Positions 39,732 through 48,837 of a DNA stretch of 64,000 nucleotides are shown piece after piece. A program made the translations under genes and the position numbers. This DNA comes from Mycolicibacterium wolinskyi (GTDB lineage: Bacteria > Actinomycetota > Actinomycetes > Mycobacteriales > Mycobacteriaceae). Every line of letters starts with the position of its first letter. Position 1 is the stretch's first letter. Under the pieces are notes generated by a model. That model was not told where the DNA came from, did no database searches, and was given only the letters and a program-made list of their open reading frames with translations. The stretch spans positions 496,001-560,000 of the forward strand of contig NZ_LQQA01000030.1 of assembly GCF_002101965.1 (NCBI RefSeq), written 5' to 3'.

Positions 39732-40877
39732 ATGAATGCACCGAAGTACGCCCTGACCGCCGAGCAGGCCGACGCGTTCGGCCGCGAACTCGACGCCATC
39801 CGTGAGCGCGTGATCGCCGACCTCGGCGAACGCGACGCCACCTACATCCGCAAAATCATCAAGGCGCAGCGAACCCTCGAGGTCGGTGGTCGCGCCCTGA
39901 TGTGGTTCCCGCTGACCTGGCTCCCGGGCACCGCGATGCTGGCGATCTCGAAGATCCTCGACAACATGGAGATCGGCCACAACGTCATGCACGGCCAGTA
40001 CGACTGGATGGGCGATCCGGCGTTGTCCAGCAAGGCCTTCGAGTGGGACACCGCGTGCCCGGCCGATCAGTGGCGCCACTCGCACAACTACATGCACCAC
40101 ACCTACACCAACATCGTCGACATGGACCGCGACATCGGCTACGGCATCCTACGGATGAGCGAGGACCAGAAGTGGAGCCCGTACTACCTGGGCAACCCGC
40201 TCTACGCGTTCCTGCTGATGGTGTTGTTCCAGTACGGCGTGGCACTGCACGAGATGGAAACCGAGCGGATCCGGGCCGGTGAGATCAGCATCGCCGACAA
40301 ACGTGATGTGCTACGCGGCATCTGGGCCAAGACCAAGAAGCAGACGCTCAAGGACTATGTGGCCTTCCCGCTGCTGGCCGGGCCGTTCGCGCCGTTCGTG
40401 TTCGCCGGCAACCTCACCGCGAACCTCACCCGCAACGTGTGGGCATTCATGATCATCTTCTGCGGTCACTTCCCGGACGGCACACAGGAGTTCTCCATCG
40501 AGGAGACCGAGAACGAGACGCGCGGCATGTGGTACTTCCGTCAGCTGCTCGGTTCGGCAAATCTCACCGGCGGCAAGTGGTTTCACATCCTGAGTGGCAA
40601 CCTGTCGTTCCAGATCGAGCATCACCTGTTCCCGGACATCCCCGCGCATCGTCATGCCGAGATCTCCGTCGAGGTCCGCGAGATCTGCGAGCGCTACGGC
40701 CTGCCGTACAACACCGGCCCGCTCTACAAGCAGTTCGGGACCGTGGTGCACAAGATCGTCAAGCTCGCGTTCCCATGGGGTGGCAAGCCGAAGGATTCCG
40801 AGCCGGTAGACGTCAAAGAGCCTGCGCCCGAACCGGCTCCGCAGCCGATATGTGAGCCCGAGCTCGTCAACTGCTGA
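39732..40877 (+). CDS. Membrane fatty-acyl desaturase (DesA3-like)
   Basis: Integral membrane di-iron desaturase of 381 residues. Three histidine boxes: GHNVMHG (His83, His87), HSHNYMHH (116-123) and QIEHHLFPDIPAHRH near residue 305. Hydrophobic stretches flank them. It would introduce a double bond, probably at C9, into stearoyl or palmitoyl chains using the reductase encoded upstream. ATG 39732 has AAGGA upstream. A Pro/Glu-rich tail follows. Its end overlaps the convergent GNAT gene by 11 bases. Confidence 0.88.
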   Translation: MNAPKYALTAEQADAFGRELDAIRERVIADLGERDATYIRKIIKAQRTLEVGGRALMWFPLTWLPGTAMLAISKILDNMEIGHNVMHGQYDWMGDPALSSKAFEWDTACPADQWRHSHNYMHHTYTNIVDMDRDIGYGILRMSEDQKWSPYYLGNPLYAFLLMVLFQYGVALHEMETERIRAGEISIADKRDVLRGIWAKTKKQTLKDYVAFPLLAGPFAPFVFAGNLTANLTRNVWAFMIIFCGHFPDGTQEFSIEETENETRGMWYFRQLLGSANLTGGKWFHILSGNLSFQIEHHLFPDIPAHRHAEISVEVREICERYGLPYNTGPLYKQFGTVVHKIVKLAFPWGGKPKDSEPVDVKEPAPEPAPQPICEPELVNC

Positions 40878-41382
40878 CGGGCAAGCTGCGTTGCAGCAGC
40901 ACGGTGTCCAGCCAACGGCCGTGTTTGAACCCGACGGCGCGCAGCCGCCCGGCCTCGACGAAGCCGTGCCTGCGGTGCAACGCGAGCGATGCGGCGGCGT
41001 CCTCGGTGTCCACGACGACCGCGATCACCTCACGAATGCCTGCCGCCGCGCAGCCGTCGAGCAGCGCCGTCATGAGCTGCGCCCCGATACCCCGCCCGGC
41101 CGCATGCGGCACGAGATAGATCGAGTTCTCGACGGTGTGCCGGTAGGCGGGCCGGGTCTTCCACGGCGCGCAATAGGCGTAGCCGACGATGCCGCCGTCG
41201 AGTGACGCTGTGAGAAACGGCAATCCGAGGTCACGAGCCGTCGTCAACCGCCGCTCCCACTCCGCCCGGTCCGGCGGGGTCAGCTCAAACGTCGCGACTC
41301 CGCTATCGACGTGGTGGGCATAGATCGCGGCGATCGCGTCGAGGTCATCCGGTGAGGTGGGGCGGATGGCGGCGTTGCACAT
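40867..41382 (-). CDS. GNAT N-acetyltransferase (phosphinothricin acetyltransferase-like)
   Basis: Acetyl-CoA-dependent transferase of 171 residues. The order RPTSPDDLDAIAAIYAHHV, YAYCAPWKTRPAYRHTVENS, then the acetyl-CoA loop HAAGRGIGAQLM and FVEAGRLRAVGFKHGRW matches PAT/Bar-like enzymes acting on phosphinothricin or methionine sulfoximine. Physiological substrate may be a methionine derivative. ATG 41382 is six bases after TAGGGT (41394-41389), a leaderless start within a palindrome. Confidence 0.8.
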   Translation of the reverse strand: MCNAAIRPTSPDDLDAIAAIYAHHVDSGVATFELTPPDRAEWERRLTTARDLGLPFLTASLDGGIVGYAYCAPWKTRPAYRHTVENSIYLVPHAAGRGIGAQLMTALLDGCAAAGIREVIAVVVDTEDAAASLALHRRHGFVEAGRLRAVGFKHGRWLDTVLLQRSLPVSS

Positions 41383-41385
41383 GAA

Positions 41386-41400
41386 CTCACCCTAGGTGAG
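41386..41400. promoter_or_regulatory. Palindrome over the GNAT -10 box
   Basis: CTCACC (41386-41391), CTA, GGTGAG (41395-41400) form a perfect 6-3-6 inverted repeat that contains the TAGGGT -10 hexamer of the GNAT gene, so a repressor bound here would block it. Confidence 0.45.
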
Positions 41401-41546
41401 CGTTGACCGGTCGGTTGGCTGACTTTCCGGCCATCGCCGTGAAACCCGGTTAAGGTTCGTCGTCTTCGGGCCGCGGTCATCCACAACTTGTACTTCATCC
41501 ACAGGTACAGCGGCGCAAGGCAATCGAGGTTGACAACCGAGCGGAT

Positions 41547-42299
41547 CTAGGTCTGACAGGTCGGGCACCAGTACGTCACCCGCTCGCCGCTGTTGCCTGT
41601 CTCGATCGGGGTTCCGCAGCGGCGACAGGGCTCGCCTGCCCGGCCGTAGACCCACAGTTGCCGACCTCGGCGGGTGTCGCCGGTCGTGGTTCGATTCCAC
41701 CGGGACCGGTTGAGCCACAGCATGTCCCGCGCACGTTGCACGACCCGCAGCGGATCGCTCAGTGTGCTGACCGGGGAAGTGGGACGGCGGCCGAAGACAA
41801 AGCAGAGTTCGTTGCAGTAGACATTCCCGACACCGGCCATGACGCGTTGGTCGAGCAGTGCTTCGGACAGCGGCCGGTCCGGATCGGCGGTCAGGTTGGC
41901 GGCCGCGGTGCGGGCATGCCAGTCAGGACCGAGCAGGTCGGGGCCGAGATGTGCGACGGCATCCATGTCGGCGGCCCGGTCCAAAACCTCCAACACGCCG
42001 AGGTCGATCCCCGAGGCCCGGCTGTCGGCCGTCTCCAGCACGATGCGGATTCGGTGGGCCGCGCCGGCAGACCAGCCGATGCGCCAGCTGCCCTCCATCT
42101 TCAGATGGGAATGGATACTGGCCGGTCCCACCCGGATGAACAGGTGTTTGCCGCGGCTGAGAACTTCATCGACGACCTGCCCGGTCAGATCGACCGTGGC
42201 GTAGCGCGGCACCCTGATGTCGCAGCGGGTCAACGTCTTACCCACCAGCGCCGTGCGGAGCGCCGCGGCGGTGTGAAAGACGGTGTCCCCTTCAGGCAT
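41547..42299 (-). CDS. nei: Endonuclease VIII-type DNA glycosylase
   Basis: Base-excision repair enzyme of 250 residues that removes oxidised pyrimidines and cuts the AP site. Pro2 and Glu3 of the start MPEGDTVFH are catalytic after removal of Met1; Lys in SRGKHLF is also conserved; the H2TH domain has RVMAGVGNVYCNE; and the C-terminal zinc finger has CRRCG and CPTC. ATG 42299 lies three bases after the SDR stop. The 147-base gap downstream contains two TCATCCACA motifs. Confidence 0.92.
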   Translation of the reverse strand: MPEGDTVFHTAAALRTALVGKTLTRCDIRVPRYATVDLTGQVVDEVLSRGKHLFIRVGPASIHSHLKMEGSWRIGWSAGAAHRIRIVLETADSRASGIDLGVLEVLDRAADMDAVAHLGPDLLGPDWHARTAAANLTADPDRPLSEALLDQRVMAGVGNVYCNELCFVFGRRPTSPVSTLSDPLRVVQRARDMLWLNRSRWNRTTTGDTRRGRQLWVYGRAGEPCRRCGTPIETGNSGERVTYWCPTCQT

Positions 42300-42302
42300 G
42301 CC

Positions 42303-43250
42303 CTATTGAACCAGCCGTTGCGAAAGTTCCCACAGCCGTTGCGCGTTGCCAGGGTCGAGGGCGTAGGGAGCGACACCGCTGATACCGAACTCATCGCGGT
42401 GATCGACCACGACCGCTTCGTTGCAGTCGTCGAAGTATCGTCCGCCGACACCTTCCAGCAGTGGTGACGCGGCCAGCAGCACCGACGTGGCCGCACCCTG
42501 CTCGACGGTTTTCAGTCGGCTGCCCGCCTGGCGGAATCGCTCGGCTGCTTGTTCGCCGTACGCCGGATCGAGGTGGCGTTGCAGCGCGGTGAGAATTCCG
42601 CCCGGCATCAGCGCGTTGGCGGTGATGCCGTCGTCTCGCCAGCGTCGGGTCGCCTCGACCGCGAACAGCACGTTGGCGGTCTTCGACTGGCCGTATGCGC
42701 CGAAGGGGTCGTAGTCGCGGAACGCGTAGTCGATGTCGTCGAACACCACGGGGGAGCGCAGGTGTCCGGATGAGCTGACCGACACCACGCGGGCACCGCC
42801 CGCGGCGGCGAGTGCCCGGTGCAGGCCGGTCGCGAGGGCGAAATGGCCGAGGTGGTTGGTGGCGAACTGTAGTTCGTGTCCGCCCGCCGACCGGGTCAGC
42901 TGCTGCACCGCCATCACACCCGCGTTGTTGACGAGGATGTGCAGCGGCCCGCTCCAGGCCCGGGTGAACGCCTCCACACTGGCGAGGTCGGTCAGGTCGA
43001 GCGCACCGACAGTGATGGCGTCGTTGCCGGTCGACGTACGAAGGTCGGCAGCTACGCGCTGGCCCGCGGCAACGTCGCGGACCGCCAATGTCACCGCCGC
43101 TCCGGCAGCGGCGAGCGCGCGGGCCGTTTCGACACCGATGCCCGACGCCGCTCCGGTGACGATCGCTGAGTTGCCGGACAGGTCGACGCCGTCGATCACA
43201 TCGGCGGCCGTCGATTCGGAATTGAAGGGTGTGGTGATGGGAGTGGTCAC
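42303..43250 (-). CDS. Short-chain dehydrogenase between nei and lhr
   Basis: SDR of 315 residues, related to retinol/WW-domain-type oxidoreductases: TGAASGIG near 32-39, NNAGVMAV, catalytic AYGQSKTANVLF, and LMPGGILT. It starts at GTG 43250, 43 bases after the lhr stop, and ends three bases before nei, so the repair genes and this oxidoreductase are on one transcript. No repair role is known for the family. Confidence 0.8.
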   Translation of the reverse strand: MTTPITTPFNSESTAADVIDGVDLSGNSAIVTGAASGIGVETARALAAAGAAVTLAVRDVAAGQRVAADLRTSTGNDAITVGALDLTDLASVEAFTRAWSGPLHILVNNAGVMAVQQLTRSAGGHELQFATNHLGHFALATGLHRALAAAGGARVVSVSSSGHLRSPVVFDDIDYAFRDYDPFGAYGQSKTANVLFAVEATRRWRDDGITANALMPGGILTALQRHLDPAYGEQAAERFRQAGSRLKTVEQGAATSVLLAASPLLEGVGGRYFDDCNEAVVVDHRDEFGISGVAPYALDPGNAQRLWELSQRLVQ

Positions 43251-43293
43251 GACTCACACGAACAGGTCGCGGTCCTTCGCTGTTCCCGCCAAG

Positions 43294-46200
43294 TCAGCGC
43301 AACCGCAGCCCACGGGGCGTCCGGGTGAACCCGGCTCCGGTTAAGGCGTCCTGCACGGCGGCCCGCGCGGCGTCGACGTCGGGGTCGAGGACCGCGACGC
43401 CGTTGATCCGTTCCACCAGTAGTGCCGGGATCCGTCGGGCGCTCACCAGATCGGCCAGCGCGGCGGCCGCGGCCCGCTGCGCGTCGTCGTCGGACCCGAA
43501 GCTGAGCAGGGACCGTCCACCGCGCTCCAGGAACCACACCAGTTGACCGTCGACCATCGCCACCAGGGCGCCGGCTTTGCGGCCCGGCCGGTGCGCTTCG
43601 CCGTCGCCTGCGCGTTCGGGCCAGGGGAGCGCAGCCCCGTATGGATTGGCGGGGTCGGTCGCGGCGAGCACGACCGCGTGGTACTCGGGCCGCTCCGGGT
43701 CGACACTGTCGATGTAGGAGCGGAGCCGGTCGACGGTCGACGCCACCGCGAACTGTGCGCCGCCCAGCGATTCCACGAAATACCCGCGTTGGCAGCGGCC
43801 GGCGTCCTCGAATGCGCTCAGCACCTTGTAGAGCGTCGCGAACCCGCCCGGCACGCCTTCGGCCGCGACAGCGCCCTTCGTGAGAACGCCGTGGCGGCTC
43901 AACAGCAGTTCGGCCTGGAAATGGGCCCGGACCGTGGAGTCGGGCTCGGCTGCCGGCAGCGCCGACCACCGGCCCGACACCGTCGGATCGCTGGACCGGG
44001 TCTGGGCGTGGGCGACGCTGTAGCGGCTCAACCGTGGTGGCCGCTTCTGCTGACGGTGTGCCGGGGTACGTCGCGTGCCCGACAAGATCGCACGTACCGG
44101 TGCGAACGTGTCGCCGGTGACCCAGCCGGCCCAAATAAGTTCCCACAGCGCACCTTTGAGCTCCTCGGCAGGGGCGCCGTCGGCGAGCTGGCGGAAGAAA
44201 TAGGCGCCGCCGTGACCGAGGGTATGCATGATCGCGCGGTGGGTGTCGGTGAACTCGATCTCGGTGGGCATGGCCAGCGTGAGCGGTGCCGAGTCGGCCA
44301 GGTGGAACGCGATCCAGCCGTCACCGCCGCCGATCTGGCCGGCCCCCGACCAGGTGACCTCACCGGAGGCCAGCAGTTCGTCGAGCATCGCGGGCTGATA
44401 ATCGCCGACGCGTTGCGGCAACACCAGAGACTCGACCGCGGACGCGGGTAGCGGCACCCCGGCCAGCTGTTCGACGACCGCGGCCAGCCCGTCGATGCCG
44501 GTGCTGTGCGCCGACCCGACATGCTGCCATCCCGGCAGGAATCGACCGTAGGCCGCGGTGCTGACCGGTTCGACCTGTGCTCGCAATGCGGCAAGCGACC
44601 GGCGGCGCAGGATCTTGAGCACGTCGGCGTCACACCACTGATCACCGGCCAGGTCGTCGACGAACTCGCCCCGCACCAGCCGGCCGTCGATTGCCATGCG
44701 GCCCAACAGGTCCGCGGTCACCCGAAGGCCGAGGCCGAACCGGGTGGCGGCTGCCTCGGTGGTGAACGGGCCACGCGTACGGGCGTAGCGGCCGATGAGG
44801 TCGCCGAGTGGATCGGCCACCGACTCGGTGAAGGCCGCGGGAACACCGATCGGAACGGGCGCGCCGACACCGTCGCGGAGCAGGCCGATGTCCTCGACCG
44901 CGGCCCACCATGTCTGGCCGGCGAACGTGACCGGAAGGGCCCGCTTGGCGGCATGCAACCCGTCGAGCCAGCCGCCCACGTTGTCGGCGGTCGAGCGCTG
45001 CGCGACTTCGGCTTCGGTGAGCGGGCCCAGCAGGCGCAGCAGGTCGGCAACGCCTTCGGCATCACGCGCGGCCCGGTCTTCGGTGAGGTGCTGCAATTGC
45101 GCGGCCGTCGACGCGACGATCGCCGGGTCGAGCAGTTCGCGCAATTCGATGCGGCCCAGCAGTTCGGACAGCAGAACCGTGTCGAGCGCCAGTGCCGCCG
45201 CACGTCGCTCGGCCAGTGGGCTGTCGCCTTCGTACATGAACGCGCCGACGTAGCCGAACAACAACGAGGCCGCGAACGGCGAGGGGGTCGGGGTCTCGAC
45301 GTCGACCACCCGGAGTCGGCGCTGAGCCACCTTGCGCATCAACTCGGTCAGGGCCGGTACGTCGTAGACGTCCTGCAGGCATTCGCGCACCGCTTCCAGC
45401 ACGATCGGAAAGTCCGGGTACTTGCGGGCGATGTCGAGGAGTTGCGCGGCCCGCTGCCGTTGATGCCAGAGCGGGGATCGTTTACCCGGATGGCGGCGCG
45501 GCAGCAGCAGCGCGCGTGCCGCGCATTCGCGGAACCGGGAGGCGAACAGTGCCGAACCGCCCACCTCGGCCGTCACGATCGGCTCGATCTCGTCGGCGTC
45601 GAACACGAACAGGTCGGCGCCCGGCGGGTTTTCGCCCGTATCGGGCAGCCGCACGATGATGCCGTCATCGGAAGCGGTCGGTTTCTCGTCGATCCCGTAG
45701 CGTTCGCGCAGCCGGCGTCCCACCGCGAGTGCGAGCGGGCCGTGCACCCGCAGGCCGTACGGCGAATGCAGAATCACCCGCCAATCGCCGAGTTCGTCGC
45801 GGAAGCGCTCCACCACGAATGTGGTATCGCTGGGAACCACACCGGTGGCCTCACGCTGTTCGCGCAACAGCTGGTGCAGATTGTCGGTGGCATATCCCGC
45901 GAAACCCATGTCCCGGCAGCGTTCGTCGAACGCCTTGCGGTCGAGGCTTGCCAGTTCCCCGGTGAACGCGCCGACCGCCGCGCCCAGTTCCGCGGGGCGT
46001 CCGACACTGTCGCCGCGCCAGAACGGGAGCCGGGCCGGCTGGCCGGGCGCCGGGATCACCAGCACCCGGTCATGGGTGATCTCGGTGATCCGCCAGCTCG
46101 TTGCGCCCAGCGAGATCACGTCGCCGGGCCGTGACTCGTAAACCATCTCCTCGTCGAGTTCACCCACCCGCGAAGGCTTTTCGGAGTCGGTCGCGAGGTA

Positions 46201-47799
46201 CACGGTGAACAACCCGCGATCGGGGATGGCACCGCCGGAGGTGACGGCCAGACGCTGCGCGCCCGGCCGGGCGGTGAGGGTGCCGGCATCGCGGTCGTAC
46301 ACGAGCCGGGGACGCAGCTCGGCGAATTCGGTTGACGGATACTTCCCGGACAACAGATCCAGCGTCGCCTCGAACGCACTGTGCGGCAACGTCGCAAACG
46401 GTGCGCTGCGGCGCACCGCATGGAACCAGGCGTCGGCGTCGAGCGGCTCAAGCGCGGCCGCTGCGACGGTGTGCTGGGCGAGCACGTCAAGCGGATTGGC
46501 CGGCACCCGCATGCTTTCGATGTCGCCGGAACGCATGCGCTGCACCGTGACTGCGCAGCCGATCAGATCGGTGCGGTGTTTGGGGAACAGCACGCCTTGC
46601 GAGATCTCACCGACCTGGTGGCCGGCGCGGCCGATGCGTTGCAGCCCGCTTGCCACCGACGGTGGTGCCTCCACCTGGATCACCAGATCCACTGCGCCCA
46701 TGTCGATGCCGAGTTCGAGGCTCGAGGTCGCGACCACCGCGCGCAGCCGACCGCTCTTGAGGTCGTCCTCGACCTGCGCACGCTGTTCCTTGCTGACCGA
46801 GCCGTGGTGCGCCCGGGCCAGCAGTGGCGGTGCGCCATTGGCTTGGCCACTGGCCATCAATTGCGCGGGCGCGCCGCCGCCGACCTGAGGGTTGTGGGCG
46901 GACGGCAGCTCGATGCCGCTGCGCTCGGCGTGAATCTCGTTGAGCCGGGAGGTCAGCCGTTCCGCGAGCCGGCGCGAGTTGGCGAACACGATCGAGGACT
47001 GGTGCGCCTCGACCAGATCGACGATGCGCTCCTCGACATCGGGCCAGATGGAGTTGTTGTCGAGATTGGCCATGTCCGGCACCGGCACCTGGACCGAAAG
47101 GTCGAAGGTCTTGGTAGCCGGCGGCGAGACGATGGTGGTCGGGGCTTGCCCGGACAGGAAGCGTGCCACCTCCTCGGGGGGCCGCACGGTCGCCGAGAGC
47201 CCGATTCGCTGTGCGGGCTTGTCGAGGAGCTGGTCGAGCCGTTCGAGCGACAGCGCCAGGTGCGCGCCGCGTTTGGTCGCGGCCACGGCATGGACCTCGT
47301 CGACGATGACCGTCTCCACGGTGGCGAGCGTCTCGCGGGCGGCCGAGGTCAACATCAGGAACAGCGATTCCGGAGTGGTGATCAGGATGTCGGGTGGCTT
47401 GCTGATCATCGCGCGCCGTTGGTTGGGCGGTGTGTCGCCCGAGCGCACGCCGACGCTGATCTCCGGTGCGGGCAGCCCGTGGCGCTCGGCGACGCGGGTG
47501 ATGCCCGTCAACGGCGTACGCAGGTTGCGCTCGACGTCGACGGCGAGCGCCTTCAGCGGGGACACATACAGCACCCGGGTGCCCGGCCGATGCTCGGTGG
47601 CGAGCTGGTCGATGGCCCACAGGAACGCCGCGAGCGTCTTGCCCGACCCGGTCGGTGCGATGACCAGGGTGTTGTCGCCTTTGGCGATCGCCGCCCAGGC
47701 CTGTTCCTGGGCCGACGTCGGGGCGGGGAAGGCGGCAGTGAACCACTCCCGGGTCAGCGTGCTGAACCGGGTCAGTGGATCGGCCGATTCGGTGGTCAT
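43294..47799 (-). CDS. lhr: Lhr, large superfamily 2 DNA helicase
   Basis: ATP-dependent 3'-5' helicase of 1501 residues used in DNA repair. Walker A APTGSGKT with Lys54, DEVH box at 167-170, motif VVATSSLELGID and QRIGRAGH form the helicase core; the long C-terminal part contains winged-helix and beta-barrel domains typical of Lhr. Length fits the mycobacterial long Lhr. ATG 47799 directly follows the stop of the membrane-protein gene. Order lhr-SDR-nei on one strand suggests a repair operon; Rv3296 is the counterpart. Confidence 0.95.
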   Translation of the reverse strand: MTTESADPLTRFSTLTREWFTAAFPAPTSAQEQAWAAIAKGDNTLVIAPTGSGKTLAAFLWAIDQLATEHRPGTRVLYVSPLKALAVDVERNLRTPLTGITRVAERHGLPAPEISVGVRSGDTPPNQRRAMISKPPDILITTPESLFLMLTSAARETLATVETVIVDEVHAVAATKRGAHLALSLERLDQLLDKPAQRIGLSATVRPPEEVARFLSGQAPTTIVSPPATKTFDLSVQVPVPDMANLDNNSIWPDVEERIVDLVEAHQSSIVFANSRRLAERLTSRLNEIHAERSGIELPSAHNPQVGGGAPAQLMASGQANGAPPLLARAHHGSVSKEQRAQVEDDLKSGRLRAVVATSSLELGIDMGAVDLVIQVEAPPSVASGLQRIGRAGHQVGEISQGVLFPKHRTDLIGCAVTVQRMRSGDIESMRVPANPLDVLAQHTVAAAALEPLDADAWFHAVRRSAPFATLPHSAFEATLDLLSGKYPSTEFAELRPRLVYDRDAGTLTARPGAQRLAVTSGGAIPDRGLFTVYLATDSEKPSRVGELDEEMVYESRPGDVISLGATSWRITEITHDRVLVIPAPGQPARLPFWRGDSVGRPAELGAAVGAFTGELASLDRKAFDERCRDMGFAGYATDNLHQLLREQREATGVVPSDTTFVVERFRDELGDWRVILHSPYGLRVHGPLALAVGRRLRERYGIDEKPTASDDGIIVRLPDTGENPPGADLFVFDADEIEPIVTAEVGGSALFASRFRECAARALLLPRRHPGKRSPLWHQRQRAAQLLDIARKYPDFPIVLEAVRECLQDVYDVPALTELMRKVAQRRLRVVDVETPTPSPFAASLLFGYVGAFMYEGDSPLAERRAAALALDTVLLSELLGRIELRELLDPAIVASTAAQLQHLTEDRAARDAEGVADLLRLLGPLTEAEVAQRSTADNVGGWLDGLHAAKRALPVTFAGQTWWAAVEDIGLLRDGVGAPVPIGVPAAFTESVADPLGDLIGRYARTRGPFTTEAAATRFGLGLRVTADLLGRMAIDGRLVRGEFVDDLAGDQWCDADVLKILRRRSLAALRAQVEPVSTAAYGRFLPGWQHVGSAHSTGIDGLAAVVEQLAGVPLPASAVESLVLPQRVGDYQPAMLDELLASGEVTWSGAGQIGGGDGWIAFHLADSAPLTLAMPTEIEFTDTHRAIMHTLGHGGAYFFRQLADGAPAEELKGALWELIWAGWVTGDTFAPVRAILSGTRRTPAHRQQKRPPRLSRYSVAHAQTRSSDPTVSGRWSALPAAEPDSTVRAHFQAELLLSRHGVLTKGAVAAEGVPGGFATLYKVLSAFEDAGRCQRGYFVESLGGAQFAVASTVDRLRSYIDSVDPERPEYHAVVLAATDPANPYGAALPWPERAGDGEAHRPGRKAGALVAMVDGQLVWFLERGGRSLLSFGSDDDAQRAAAAALADLVSARRIPALLVERINGVAVLDPDVDAARAAVQDALTGAGFTRTPRGLRLR

Positions 47800-48801
47800 C
47801 TAGTCATCGTGCACGCCGGCACCGACAAGTGATTCCGGTTGCGGTTCCCCGGCCCGCATCCGGTTCTTCCGTCGTCGCCATTTGCGCAGCCAGTGGTAGC
47901 GGTTGTGCTGACTCACCGGGGTGTATTGCAGGTGGATCACGTCGGAGTGTTCGTGTTGATCGGTCCCGTGCCAGCGAATACGCATCCGGCCGGCCAGCCC
48001 GATGATGGTGTCCAGTTGTACGAAAAGTGCGTCATCCGGTCCGAGTCGGGCCGCGACCATCGCCGCCGACCGGGTGTGGTTCACCTCGATGTTCTCTGGC
48101 TCCACCGTCACGCTGAAGGCAGTCGACCCGGTCCGGTTGGTGATCCGGTACCGATCCTGGAGCTGTCGGTCGATATACGTCGGCGCGCGGTGCTGATAGC
48201 ACCATTTCACCTCCCACCTGGGGTGTGCGGGTGTAAGCGGCTTTGGTGGGTTGTCGTGCAGCCAGTGGCCCAGGCGCGCAGTGCGCGACGGGGCTGAAAC
48301 CGCGAGCCGCCGATAGCGCAGGCAGCCGTTCTGCTCGGCATTGCGGATCTTCTGCTTGCACCGGCGCGTGGTCTGTTCCAGCCGCGCAGACGCCGCGACG
48401 TATGCGCGGCGGCGGCCGACGACGACGACCGCGTAACAGAAACTGATCACGCCAACGACCACCAGGTACGTCAACGCCCAATTGATCGCTGAACCGACCA
48501 TGGCCATTGGCAGGACGTGCTCGATGTTCTCGGCCGACAGACCGGCAGATCGTGCTTGGCTGCCGACGATTTGTACGGCGCCTGCGACATCGGGCCAGAT
48601 CTTGAGCAGCATGAAGCTCATGACTGCCGTGGTGAGATAGGTGACGATCTCGAGTCGTTTGCCCCACCGAGCCACGCGTTCAAATCGGCTCGCCTGAACC
48701 ATTTTCGAGATGCAGAACACCGCACCGTGGCTCATCGCAGTGGTGTAGACGAGTGGAGCGAGAAAGCCCCAATCGACACCACCGTCTGACAAACCTGCCA
48801 T
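47800..48801 (-). CDS. Hypothetical membrane protein upstream of lhr
   Basis: Protein of 333 residues with about four N-terminal membrane segments (residues 13-130, including YLTTAVMSFMLLKIW and INWALTYLVVVGVISFCYAV) and a soluble Arg/His-rich C-terminal half with strand-like segments (SVTVEPENIEVNHTRSAAM). Family not recognised. The stop abuts the lhr ATG with no gap, so it is part of the same transcript. No evidence links it functionally to repair. Confidence 0.65.
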   Translation of the reverse strand: MAGLSDGGVDWGFLAPLVYTTAMSHGAVFCISKMVQASRFERVARWGKRLEIVTYLTTAVMSFMLLKIWPDVAGAVQIVGSQARSAGLSAENIEHVLPMAMVGSAINWALTYLVVVGVISFCYAVVVVGRRRAYVAASARLEQTTRRCKQKIRNAEQNGCLRYRRLAVSAPSRTARLGHWLHDNPPKPLTPAHPRWEVKWCYQHRAPTYIDRQLQDRYRITNRTGSTAFSVTVEPENIEVNHTRSAAMVAARLGPDDALFVQLDTIIGLAGRMRIRWHGTDQHEHSDVIHLQYTPVSQHNRYHWLRKWRRRKNRMRAGEPQPESLVGAGVHDD

Positions 48802-48837
48802 GTCCGCATGGTGTCACCACGTACCGACAAGTCGGCG

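Noticed and set aside
41477..41503. Two TCATCCACA nonamers 18 bases apart, like DnaA boxes
   Set aside because: Each differs from the DnaA consensus at an important position, and no dnaA, dnaN or AT-rich unwinding element is near. Not an origin.
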